DNA from: Xanthobacteraceae bacterium
GTDB lineage: Bacteria > Pseudomonadota > Alphaproteobacteria > Rhizobiales > Xanthobacteraceae
NCBI GenBank assembly: GCA_030040825.1
Contig: JASHSY010000194.1
Coordinates: 1 to 11,205, forward strand
Reading direction: 5' to 3'
DNA length: 11,205 nt
Below the pieces are notes generated by a model. It saw only the letters and a list, made by a program, of their open reading frames with translations, was not told where the DNA came from and did not search any database. The translations under genes and the position numbers were made by a program. Numbering within the stretch: the first letter of the stretch is position 1; each line of letters starts with the position of its first letter. Shown here in pieces: positions 1 through 7,068 of this stretch.

Positions 1-1068
1 GCCGAGCGGATCGAGCCGATTTGCCCGCACTTCGGCGTGTGCGGCGGCTGCGCTGTACAGCACTGGGACACGAACCATTATCGGGCGTGGAAGCGCGGCC
101 TGGTCGTGGACGCAATGCGGCAGGCCGGCCTCGATGCCCCGGTCGGCGACCTCATCGACGCACACGGCGACGGGCGCCGCCGCGCCGTATTGCATGCCCG
201 GCGCGGCAGCCGCGATGTGCTCGAAGTCGGATTTGCCGCCGCCCGCAGCCACCGCATCGTGGCGATCGACCGGTGTCCGGTGCTGGCGCCGGCGCTCGGC
301 GGCGCCATCGAGGCGACCTGGGCGATCGCCGAAGGGTTGCAGAGCGCCGGCAAGCCGCTCGACATCCAGGTCACCGCGACCGACACCGGCCTCGACATCG
401 ACGTGCGCGGTTCCGGCCCGCTGACGCCGATACAAACCGCTAATCTGGCACGCATTGCCGCAAAGCACCGTCTGGCGCGGCTGACACGCCACGGTGAATT
501 GGTCGCGCAGCAAAACCTGCCGACACTACGCATGGGTCAAGCGACCGTGCCGCTGCCGCCTGCTGCGTTCTTGCAAGCGACCGCGCAAGGCGAAGCAACA
601 TTGGCGCGGCTCGCGATCGAGGCTTGCGCCGGCGCGCGCCGCATTGGCGATCTGTTCTGCGGCGTTGGTCCGTTTGCGTTACGCTTGGCCGAGCGTGCAA
701 CCGTCCACGCCGTTGACGACGATGAGGCCGCGCTCGCTGCGCTCAAGCGCGCAGCCGCAAGCACCGCCGGGCTAAAGCCAATCACGGTCGAGCGGCGCGA
801 TCTATTCCGCCGGCCGCTGCTCGAGCCCGAACTCGCCGAGTTTGACGCGGTGGTATTCGATCCGCCGCGCCAGGGCGCCGACCAGCAGGCCCGCGCGCTG
901 GCGGCAAGTAACGTGCCGTGCATCGTCGCCGTCTCTTGCGATCCGGGCAGCTTTGCCCGCGATATGCGCACGCTCACGGCGGCCGGCTATCGGCTGGACG
1001 CGGTCACGCCAGTCGACCAGTTCCGTTATGCCGCGCATGTTGAAATCGTCGCGCGATTGGAAAAATAG
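1..1068 (+). CDS. RlmD/TrmA-family 23S rRNA (uracil-5-)-methyltransferase, 5' end cut by window
   Basis: This is a class I SAM-dependent methyltransferase of the RlmD (RumA)/TrmA family, which puts a methyl group on C5 of uridine in RNA. The frame is open from base 1, so the start and any N-terminal TRAM domain lie outside; 355 residues are visible. Three cysteines in C-x5-C-x2-C (visible residues 8, 14, 17) and a fourth in DRCPVL (residue 92) match the 4Fe-4S site of RlmD. The SAM-binding motif DLFCGVGPFAL is near residues 217-227, FDPPRQG near 286-292, and the nucleophilic cysteine is in SCDPGSF (residue 313). The C terminus has the family ending, with AAHVE close to the stop. The Fe-S cysteines favour rRNA rather than tRNA as substrate, but which uridine is modified cannot be told. 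It converges on the dioxygenase gene, 25 bases away. Confidence 0.9.
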   Translation, partial: AERIEPICPHFGVCGGCAVQHWDTNHYRAWKRGLVVDAMRQAGLDAPVGDLIDAHGDGRRRAVLHARRGSRDVLEVGFAAARSHRIVAIDRCPVLAPALGGAIEATWAIAEGLQSAGKPLDIQVTATDTGLDIDVRGSGPLTPIQTANLARIAAKHRLARLTRHGELVAQQNLPTLRMGQATVPLPPAAFLQATAQGEATLARLAIEACAGARRIGDLFCGVGPFALRLAERATVHAVDDDEAALAALKRAAASTAGLKPITVERRDLFRRPLLEPELAEFDAVVFDPPRQGADQQARALAASNVPCIVAVSCDPGSFARDMRTLTAAGYRLDAVTPVDQFRYAAHVEIVARLEK

Positions 1069-1093
1069 GCGGAGCGCGTCATTGCGAGAAATA

Positions 1094-1981
1094 CTATTCC
1101 GCCGCCTGTCGGGCCGGTGGCCGCACACCCTGTAAACCGTCGGCATCGGTCGCCGAAATGGTGGTGCGCACCATAGTCCGCGCCTCATGTGCCGGCCAAG
1201 GCCGGCCGCGATGCAAAGTGGCGCGATTATCCCACATCACGACATCGCCGTTGCGCCAAATGTGCTGATACCTCCAGCCCGGCGCGGTTGCCGCTTCGGT
1301 CAGTTCGGCGATCAGTTTCTGCGCTTCGCTTTGCTCCATCCCTTCGATCGCGTAAGCGTGCGAAGCAATGTAAAGCGCGCTACGCCCGTTTACTGGATTC
1401 TTCCACATCATCCGCCAGCATTGCGGCGGCAACGCCGCACGCTCGGAAGCGCCGACAATGTTGGCAGCGATCTTGCCGCGCGAGTGCGCATAATCGTGCC
1501 AAGCGAATAAATTTTCGATTTGCTTTTGCCTCGCCGGACGAAGCCGCTCCCAGGCGAGGCGCGTGGAGACATATTCGGTTTCGCCGCCTTGCGCCGGCAT
1601 CACCCGGCCCGACAGCACCGAGGCGAGCGCCGGCGTTGCCTTGAAGGTCGAGTCGGCATGCCAGAGCTGATTGGCCCTGTTGCGCAGCGCCAGACGATCG
1701 TCGGCCGGCACGACGTTACCGTCCTTGCCGATGGTGGTGAGGATCACGAGGTTGGTGCCCGCCCCTTGCGTCGCCGCCGGCGTCACTTCGAGCGGCCCGA
1801 ACCGGCGCGAAAACGCGATCTGCGCCTCGTCGGTCACCACCTGATCGCGCAAGACAATGACCGAGTGCTGCTCGAACGCCGCGCGCACGGCAGCGTAGAC
1901 GGCCGCATCACCGGCAACATCGGCAAGCGTGACGCCGCGCAATTCGGCGGCAAAACCCGGACCCAGCGGGAGAATATCCAT
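1094..1981 (-). CDS. TfdA/TauD-family Fe(II)/2-oxoglutarate-dependent dioxygenase
   Basis: This 295-residue cytoplasmic non-haem iron oxygenase should couple 2-oxoglutarate decarboxylation to hydroxylation of a small, probably carboxylated or sulfonated, substrate. The iron triad is visible: H108 and D110 in LWHADSTF and the distal H257 in DNRATLHRG. R268, eleven residues after H257, fits the 2-oxoglutarate-binding arginine, and GGETEY (133-138) carries the usual threonine. The wording around the HxD motif (NQLWHADSTFK, then GGETE) and the stretch GRSALYIASHA look more like TfdA (2,4-dichlorophenoxyacetate dioxygenase) than TauD, but such homologues have varied or unknown substrates. I chose the ATG at 1981 because AGGGAGG lies seven bases upstream; an in-frame TTG at 2011 would add ten residues. 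It is the last gene of the minus-strand cluster, 72 bases after the crotonase gene. Confidence 0.88.
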   Translation of the reverse strand: MDILPLGPGFAAELRGVTLADVAGDAAVYAAVRAAFEQHSVIVLRDQVVTDEAQIAFSRRFGPLEVTPAATQGAGTNLVILTTIGKDGNVVPADDRLALRNRANQLWHADSTFKATPALASVLSGRVMPAQGGETEYVSTRLAWERLRPARQKQIENLFAWHDYAHSRGKIAANIVGASERAALPPQCWRMMWKNPVNGRSALYIASHAYAIEGMEQSEAQKLIAELTEAATAPGWRYQHIWRNGDVVMWDNRATLHRGRPWPAHEARTMVRTTISATDADGLQGVRPPARQAAE

Positions 1982-1988
1982 CGGCGGG

Positions 1989-1995
1989 CCTCCCT
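1989..1995 (-). promoter_or_regulatory. Ribosome-binding site of the dioxygenase gene
   Basis: AGGGAGG on the minus strand sits seven bases before the ATG at 1981. This near-perfect Shine-Dalgarno sequence decides that start over the in-frame TTG at 2011. Confidence 0.6.
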
Positions 1996-2053
1996 GGCTG
2001 TTATTGCTCAAGCTTCTTCCAAAACCGGCCGGCCGGCAACCGGAGCCACCGCC

Positions 2054-2947
2054 TCAAAGGTTTATGATGTTGGCAGGATTGGGCCGCTCGCTCTCGGGCG
2101 CCTGGCTGTAATCGCCGAACGGGCCGTCGCGCGCCTCGATCGCCGCCCGCACGCCGCCCTTTTCCGCCAAGCGAATAAAATCGATCGCGTCGGGTGTATT
2201 GCGCATCAGCCCGTCCAGGATCGTCCCGAGCATCTGCGTGCTGCTCAAGCCCATATTTTCGTAGACCTGATTGACCACAAGCTTCATCGCCGAAAGCTGC
2301 GACAGCGGGATCGAGGCGAGCGCAAGCGCCGTCTCGCGCACGGTCGCTTCGAGCTGGGCGAACGGCACGGCGCGATTGATCAAGCCGACATCGGCGGCTT
2401 GCCGGCCGGACAACGGCTTTCCGGTCAGCGCATATTCCTTCGCCTTGGTCAGGCCGAGGCGATAAATCCACATGCCGCTCAGATAGCAGCCCCACATCCG
2501 TGCATACGGCGTGCCGATCCGCGCGTCTTCGCTGGCAATGACGATATCGGCGCACAGCGCGGTGTCGCTGCCGCCGCCGACGCACCAGCCGTGCACCTGG
2601 GCGATCACCGGCTTCGGCGCGCGCCACATGCTCATGAATTTCTGCGTCGGCGCCAGCGCCTGCGAGGTCGCCCAGGCGAAATCCTTCCCGGAATCCCACG
2701 CCCCGTTGGTGGTGATGGCGTCGTCCCAGAGATGAAAACCTTCGCCGAAATCGTAACCGGCGCAGAACGAACGTCCGGCGCCGCGCAGGATCACCACTTT
2801 GACCGATGGATCGCGGATGGCGAGCTCGATCGCCGCCTCGAATTCGTCCGGCATGGGCGGGACGATGGTGTTGAGCTCTTGCGGACGATTGAGGGTGATG
2901 GTGGCGATCGCACCATCGGTTTTGTAGACCAGCGTTTTGAATGTCAT
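2054..2947 (-). CDS. Crotonase-fold (enoyl-CoA hydratase/isomerase family) protein with atypical active site
   Basis: This 297-residue crotonase-superfamily protein should bind an acyl-CoA thioester. The fold signature is clear: oxyanion-hole segments SFCAGYDF (60-67) and HGWCVGGG (119-126), then CADIVIASEDARIGTP (132-147) and ALTGKPLSGRQAADVGLIN (173-191). The two glutamates that activate water in rat mitochondrial enoyl-CoA hydratase (E144, E164) align with D128 and Y148, so ordinary hydration is doubtful; isomerase, hydrolase or lyase activity is possible. It is about 30-40 residues longer than a minimal crotonase, with extra sequence near 70-100 and a C-terminal tail. The ATG at 2947 starts the conserved domain directly and has AGGGAC just upstream; the frame stays open to 3208, but that part is low-complexity and overlaps the intergenic repeat. 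It lies between the dehydrogenase and dioxygenase genes on the same strand. Confidence 0.88.
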   Translation of the reverse strand: MTFKTLVYKTDGAIATITLNRPQELNTIVPPMPDEFEAAIELAIRDPSVKVVILRGAGRSFCAGYDFGEGFHLWDDAITTNGAWDSGKDFAWATSQALAPTQKFMSMWRAPKPVIAQVHGWCVGGGSDTALCADIVIASEDARIGTPYARMWGCYLSGMWIYRLGLTKAKEYALTGKPLSGRQAADVGLINRAVPFAQLEATVRETALALASIPLSQLSAMKLVVNQVYENMGLSSTQMLGTILDGLMRNTPDAIDFIRLAEKGGVRAAIEARDGPFGDYSQAPESERPNPANIINL

Positions 2948-3026
2948 GGCGTCCCTGGCGTCCCTGCCCCATTGCGCACAATTCAAGGCTATCGGCCGGG
3001 CGAACCGCGGGCAAGACAAGGAGGAT

Positions 3027-3137
3027 TGTAGCCCGGATGAGCGCAGCGAAATCCGGGGCCAGCCGTGCGGCAAGAATCCCGCATCGTGCTTCACCCCATG
3101 CGGGCTGCGCAAGGCTCCATACGGGCGGCGCGCTACA
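3027..3137. repeat. Intergenic inverted-repeat element with two hairpins (GTAGCCCGGATG type)
   Basis: The element is bounded by TGTAGC (3027-3032) and GCTACA (3132-3137). Inside are two hairpins. CCCGGAT (3032-3038) pairs with ATCCGGG (3051-3057), and CCCGCAT (3078-3084) pairs with ATGCGGG (3098-3104). The second hairpin, read on the minus strand, resembles the first read on the plus strand, so the two units face each other. A third, weaker unit (GCCCGTATGGAGCC on the minus strand) lies between the second hairpin and the right end. The core GTAGCCCGGATGAGCG is, from memory, a common dispersed repeat of Bradyrhizobium-like genomes; that is recall, not a search. It fills most of the 185-bp gap inside the minus-strand cluster, and its right end includes the stop codon of the acyl-CoA dehydrogenase gene. 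It could act as an RNA processing, stabilising or attenuating site. Confidence 0.7.
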
Positions 3138-4326
3138 TCCGCTTCGCCACCTCTTCGAGCATCACTTCGGTGGCGCCGCCGCCGATCGACTGCACGCGCG
3201 CATCGCACGCCATACGCTCGATCGTGCTCTCGCGCATGTAGCCCATGCCGCCGTGAAATTGCAGGCAGTCATACATCACTTGGTTGACGAGCTCGCCGCA
3301 ATACGCCTTGACCATCGACACTTCGCGGGTAGCGTCGATGCCCTGACTGTCGAGCCAGGCCGCCTGGTAGACGAGCTGACGGCCTGCCTGAACCTTGGCA
3401 GCCAGCATGGCGAGCCGCTGGCGGATCGCCTGCTTTTGCCAGAGCGGCGCGCCGAATGCCTTGCGGGTGCGCAGATATTCGAGCGTCAGCTCGATCGCGG
3501 CCTGCGATTCACCCATCGCCATTGCGCCGATCACCGTCCGCTCGTTCTGGAAATTCTTCATGATGGCATAAAAGCCGCGGCCTTCGTCGCCGAGCCGGTT
3601 CTCGGCCGGAATGCGGCAGTTTTCGAAACGCAGCTCGGCGGTGTCGGAAGAACGCCAGCCGTGCTTATCGAGCGCGCGGCTGACGGTGAACCCGGGCGTG
3701 CCCTTCTCGACCAAAAACATCGTGATCGAGCGGCTGGGCTGGCCGCCGCGGTCGGTCTTCGCCGCCACACAATAAAGGTCCGCGTGCACGCCGTTGGTGA
3801 TGAACATCTTGGCGCCATCGAGGACGTAGGAATCGCCTTCCCAGCGCGCCACCGTGCGGATGCTCTTGACGTCCGAGCCGGCATCCGGCTCGGTCACCGC
3901 AACCGCGGTAATCGTCTCGCCGGAGATGATGCGCGGCATCCACTTGTCTTTCTGCGCCTCGCTGCCGGCGTTGAAGACGTGAACCGACGCCATGTCGGTA
4001 TGGACGAGCGCGGTGATTGCAACGCCGCCGAAGGTGGAGCGGCCGAGCTCCTCGGCGAACAGAGCGGTCGCCAGGGTATCCATCTCCGATCCGCCGTAGC
4101 GCGTCGGATAACGGATGCCGAAAAACCCCAAACTTCCCATGTGCCGCAGTACATCGCGCGGAACGAACCCCTGGTTTTCCCATTCCAGCGCGCGCGGCTT
4201 GATTTCGGTTTCGACGAAGCGGCGCACCTGTGTGCGCAACAGCTCATGTTCTTCGGAAAAGTATGGCGAGTTGGAATTGAACGGCGACTCGGCCGCAAGC
4301 GATTGAACTTCAGGATTGACGTTCAT
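3133..4326 (-). CDS. Acyl-CoA dehydrogenase (FAD), long-chain/isovaleryl-type active site
   Basis: This 397-residue FAD enzyme should oxidise an acyl-CoA to its 2,3-enoyl-CoA and pass electrons to electron-transfer flavoprotein; the length is normal. It has the family signature AVTEPDAGSDVKS (143-155), the segment FITNG (175-179), YLRTRKAFG (284-292) and QFHGGMGYM (356-364). The canonical C-terminal catalytic Glu of medium- and short-chain enzymes (in YEGT) is glycine here (IGGGATE, 381-387). E262 in the segment FQNERTVIG aligns instead with the catalytic Glu of long-chain and isovaleryl-CoA dehydrogenases, so activity is likely kept. This suggests, without proving, a long or branched acyl substrate. 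The ATG at 4326 overlaps the TGA of the preceding gene (ATGA, 4323-4326), which fixes the start and implies translational coupling. The stop codon lies in the end of the intergenic repeat. Confidence 0.93.
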   Translation of the reverse strand: MNVNPEVQSLAAESPFNSNSPYFSEEHELLRTQVRRFVETEIKPRALEWENQGFVPRDVLRHMGSLGFFGIRYPTRYGGSEMDTLATALFAEELGRSTFGGVAITALVHTDMASVHVFNAGSEAQKDKWMPRIISGETITAVAVTEPDAGSDVKSIRTVARWEGDSYVLDGAKMFITNGVHADLYCVAAKTDRGGQPSRSITMFLVEKGTPGFTVSRALDKHGWRSSDTAELRFENCRIPAENRLGDEGRGFYAIMKNFQNERTVIGAMAMGESQAAIELTLEYLRTRKAFGAPLWQKQAIRQRLAMLAAKVQAGRQLVYQAAWLDSQGIDATREVSMVKAYCGELVNQVMYDCLQFHGGMGYMRESTIERMACDARVQSIGGGATEVMLEEVAKRM

Positions 4327-5003
4327 GGCTCTCTGATCGCTACGCTCGGCTGCGCCGCCGCTGCGGGAACCGGCTGCACGCGCGCTTGGTATGCAGGCGT
4401 GAGAGTATGTCGGCCGCTGGTGTCGATTTCCATCGAGTGCAGGAGATTTTGCCACAGTTCGCGAACCTGCGCATGGCGTGCCTCGACCGCGGAAGCCACC
4501 ACGTTGCGAACCGGAGCGAGCTGCGGACCCTTGAGAAATAGAATCTGCGCTTGCATCAAGCGGCCGCTTTCGAACTCGATGCGCCGCATCGCCAGCGCAA
4601 ACGGGTCTTCATCCGGAAAGCCTTCGGGCAACAACGCCGCCGGACGGATTACCGTATGCAAGGCGTGGCCGAAGGCCGCGAGATCGATCAAGGCGCCTTG
4701 GGTTCGATCCTCGACGCCGGCGACCGGGCGGGGAAGCCACGCCATTTCCCACTGCCACATCTGAAAAACGAGTGCCGGATCGGGAACCCACGACGTCGCA
4801 CGTCCCAGCAGCGACAGGATTTCCATTTCGCGGCAATACTGGGAATGCAATTCCACCTGCCAGCCGTGGTGCAGGCTCGCCGGTATCGCCACGCCGAGCT
4901 GCCGCGTCAAAGCTCCATGCGCTGAGATAAGAAACGCCGATACCCGGGTCTGCTGCAACGCCGGTATGCGGCCGTGTTCGAGCGGTCCGAGAAACGGCTT
5001 CAT
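4323..5003 (-). CDS. Unrecognised 226-aa protein, translationally coupled on both sides
   Basis: I do not recognise this protein. It has no signal peptide, no hydrophobic span long enough to cross a membrane, and no metal- or nucleotide-binding motif that I know. It looks mainly alpha-helical and soluble. Residues 48-100 are rich in tryptophan, with WVPDP followed by WQWEMAWLP. A charged helical stretch runs over about 140-195 and ends with VRELWQNLLHSME, and the last 30 residues are a Pro/Ala/Gln-rich, probably disordered tail. Its ATG overlaps the stop of the upstream hydrolase (ATGA, 5000-5003) and its TGA overlaps the start of the acyl-CoA dehydrogenase (ATGA, 4323-4326). That double overlap makes it very likely a real gene whose product is made in step with both enzymes. 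It could be a partner or chaperone of one of them, or a new enzyme; nothing in the sequence decides. Confidence 0.8.
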   Translation of the reverse strand: MKPFLGPLEHGRIPALQQTRVSAFLISAHGALTRQLGVAIPASLHHGWQVELHSQYCREMEILSLLGRATSWVPDPALVFQMWQWEMAWLPRPVAGVEDRTQGALIDLAAFGHALHTVIRPAALLPEGFPDEDPFALAMRRIEFESGRLMQAQILFLKGPQLAPVRNVVASAVEARHAQVRELWQNLLHSMEIDTSGRHTLTPAYQARVQPVPAAAAQPSVAIREP

Positions 5004-5962
5004 GACGCTGTCGCCTTTTTCTGCTGCGGCGCCAGTTCGGGTTTCGGCATCGGCACCGGGATCGCACGCATATGGTCAAAACCTTCGGGAAAAGGCGTAA
5101 GTTCGTCGCCGACATTTTCCGGCCCGACCCAGATCGATCCTTTGCCCCACCAACGGCCCGTCATCACCTGTTCGGCAAAGCGCGTCGCCAGGTAGGCCGT
5201 CAGTCCCGGCTTCTCCAGCGTAAACGCATGATACGCGCGCGGAATAATGACCAGCGCGCTGTCGGGAATGTGCGCACGTAACGATTCCTGGAGCGGCCGG
5301 GGCGTCAGGAAATCGTACTCGCCGGTCAGGATCATGGTTGGCGTACGGATCGCCGATAGTTGATCTGTCAGCGGCTCAAACTCCAGAAACGATTCCATGA
5401 GGTTTTGCAGCGCATAGACGTCGTTGGCCAGCCAGCCGCGATGGCGGGCGAGATCGATGAGATGCCGCATCGAATCGAGCCATTCGCTCGAAAAATTCAT
5501 CGGAAACAGCAGATCCTGCAGGAACGACGTCCCACCGAGGATCAGCCCGGTGCGCAGCGCGCTACCGAGCATGAACAACTGCGCCGGAATCTCGGCGAAG
5601 CTGCTCATCGGCACCAAGCCGGCGATTTTGTCGCTATGATCGATGGCGTAACGAAGCGCAACCACGCCGCCGAAGCTGATACCGGCGACAAAGATCGGCC
5701 GGTCGCCCAGTTTTTCGATCAAGCGGCAGAGCACCTCCACTTGGTCATCCTGATGAATGAACAGCGACGGCTTGTCGGACTGGCCTTGGCCGAGCATATC
5801 AAAGCTGACGACCTGAAAGCCCTTCGCCACCAGGGCGTCGCGAAAGGGCTGCCAAAGCCGCACATATTGCGTCAGGCCATTGACGAGAACGTAAGCAGGG
5901 CCGGTCGGCGGACCCGCTAGCTCGTAATGGATCCGTCGAGAATTGCAGTCCAGCCAAGGCAT
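5000..5962 (-). CDS. Alpha/beta-hydrolase, second copy of a tandem pair
   Basis: This 320-residue cytoplasmic serine hydrolase of the alpha/beta fold has a complete predicted triad: S96 in the nucleophile elbow GISFG, D217 in GEYDFLTP and H245 in AYHAFTLEKP. The usual HG oxyanion motif after the first strand is replaced by NG (VLVNGLTQY, 25-33). The conserved stretch FDMLGQGQSDKPS (54-66) is typical of esterase and C-C hydrolase relatives. A C-terminal extension with a Pro/Lys-rich tail (about 285-320) is absent from the paralogue. The natural ester, thioester or C-C substrate is unknown. The start at 5962 has GGGAGA about ten bases upstream and aligns exactly with the paralogue's start. Its stop overlaps the start of the 226-aa gene, and it follows the first hydrolase by 96 bases, a gap that could hold a promoter although I see no clear one. 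Confidence 0.88.
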   Translation of the reverse strand: MPWLDCNSRRIHYELAGPPTGPAYVLVNGLTQYVRLWQPFRDALVAKGFQVVSFDMLGQGQSDKPSLFIHQDDQVEVLCRLIEKLGDRPIFVAGISFGGVVALRYAIDHSDKIAGLVPMSSFAEIPAQLFMLGSALRTGLILGGTSFLQDLLFPMNFSSEWLDSMRHLIDLARHRGWLANDVYALQNLMESFLEFEPLTDQLSAIRTPTMILTGEYDFLTPRPLQESLRAHIPDSALVIIPRAYHAFTLEKPGLTAYLATRFAEQVMTGRWWGKGSIWVGPENVGDELTPFPEGFDHMRAIPVPMPKPELAPQQKKATAS

Positions 5963-6058
5963 TCGCCGCGTTCTCCCTGGGCTTCCCTGCGGAGATTAGC
6001 CTGATTGTCGCACTGGCTATAGGGGGCAGGCGAACGCGTCAATCGAGCCACATTAAGC

Positions 6059-6976
6059 CTATAGTTGCAACGGCAGCGCGCGCAAATGATCGTAGTTGGC
6101 GGGAAATGGAATGAGGGCGCCGCCGGGCTCCTCAGGCGCAATCCATACCTTTTTACCGCCATGCCAGCGGCCGGCCAGCACGTCATCGGCGAACTGCGCT
6201 AAGAGCGCGGCGGATAGCGCAGGCTTCTCCAATGTGAAGGCGTGATAGGCCCGCTGGACGATTACCAGCGCACTGTCCGGGATATGCGTGCGCAGCGATT
6301 CATGCAATTTGCGTGGCGTGAAAAAATCGAACTCACCATTCATGATCATGGTCGGCACCCCGATCGATGACAGTTGCGGCGTCAGCGGCTGAAAATCGAT
6401 AAACGACTCCATCAGGTTTTGCAGCGCATAGAGGTCGTTGATCAGCCAAGCCTTACGTTTGGCATCCTCCAGTCTGTCAAGCCGCTCGGTGATGTAGTCG
6501 TCCGAGAGGTTCATCGGGAACAGCAAGTCCTGAAGATAGGTTGTACCGCCGAGGACCAACCCGGTGCGGAGCGCATTGCCGAGCAACGAAAGTTGCGGCG
6601 TCAGCTCCGCAAATGCGCTCATCGGCACGAGACCCGATATGCGGTCGGAATGGGCAATGGCATAGCGCAACGCGATTACGGCGCCAAAGCTGATGCCGGC
6701 GAGAAAAACCGGCTGGTCTCCGAGTTCGTCAACCAGATCGCGCAATACCGCCACCTGGTCGTCCTGGCCGATGAACAGGCTCGGCTTATCGGAGTTGCCT
6801 TGCCCGAGCAGGTCGAAGGTGGCCACACGGAACCCCCTACCCGCCAATGCCTCGCGAAACGGTTCCCAAATCTTGATGTATTGGGTCAGCCCGTTGACCA
6901 GCACAAAAGCCGGTCCGTCGGATGGACCGTCAAGCACATAGCTTATTTGCCGCGAGCCGGACGTCAGCGTGGGCAT
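6059..6976 (-). CDS. Alpha/beta-hydrolase, first copy of a tandem pair
   Basis: This 305-residue alpha/beta-hydrolase aligns with the downstream copy without a gap through the catalytic region, at roughly 60% identity by eye. The triad falls at identical positions: S96 (GISFG), D217 (GEFDFFTP) and H245 (AYHAFTLEKP). It shares the NG-for-HG change (VLVNGLTQY), LGQGNSDKPSLF, and the cap-domain motif LQDLLFPMN. The protein stops soon after RALPLQL, without the Pro/Lys-rich tail of its paralogue. I chose the ATG at 6976 because it matches the paralogue's first residue and has AAGAG upstream; a GTG at 7006 in the same frame would add ten residues without a good ribosome-binding site. It is the first gene of the minus-strand cluster, so the main promoter probably lies in 6977-7068, where I see no convincing -35/-10 pair. 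Substrate unknown. Confidence 0.87.
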   Translation of the reverse strand: MPTLTSGSRQISYVLDGPSDGPAFVLVNGLTQYIKIWEPFREALAGRGFRVATFDLLGQGNSDKPSLFIGQDDQVAVLRDLVDELGDQPVFLAGISFGAVIALRYAIAHSDRISGLVPMSAFAELTPQLSLLGNALRTGLVLGGTTYLQDLLFPMNLSDDYITERLDRLEDAKRKAWLINDLYALQNLMESFIDFQPLTPQLSSIGVPTMIMNGEFDFFTPRKLHESLRTHIPDSALVIVQRAYHAFTLEKPALSAALLAQFADDVLAGRWHGGKKVWIAPEEPGGALIPFPANYDHLRALPLQL

Positions 6977-7068
6977 CGCCAATCTCTTGGGCTTTATGCC
7001 CGGCACATCCTAGCCCGGATCGCGCCGTGAACTAAGGCATGCCGCCGCTTGCCGGGCCTGCGGTTCGG

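Noticed and set aside
1068..1103. GGCGGA/TCCGCC inverted repeat between the two convergent genes as a terminator
   Set aside because: The stem is six base pairs with a loop of 24 bases and there is no T-run.
2018..2041. CCGGCCGGCCGG palindrome between the crotonase and dioxygenase genes as a regulatory site or terminator
   Set aside because: It is a simple GC-rich self-complementary run with no room for a loop and no convincing T-run; expected by chance in this composition.
2948..3208. An 87-codon N-terminal extension of the crotonase
   Set aside because: It runs through the hairpin repeat and into the dehydrogenase gene, and has the Arg-rich composition of noncoding high-GC sequence.
1520..4764. 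Long plus-strand open frames (over 500 and 600 codons) antisense to the minus-strand cluster
   Set aside because: They mirror the codon phase of high-GC genes on the other strand, their products are rich in Arg, Ala, His and Pro without any motif, and the minus-strand proteins are clearly recognisable.
7011..7020. TAGCCCGGAT as a second copy of the intergenic repeat
   Set aside because: Only ten bases match and the pairing ATCCGGG arm is absent.
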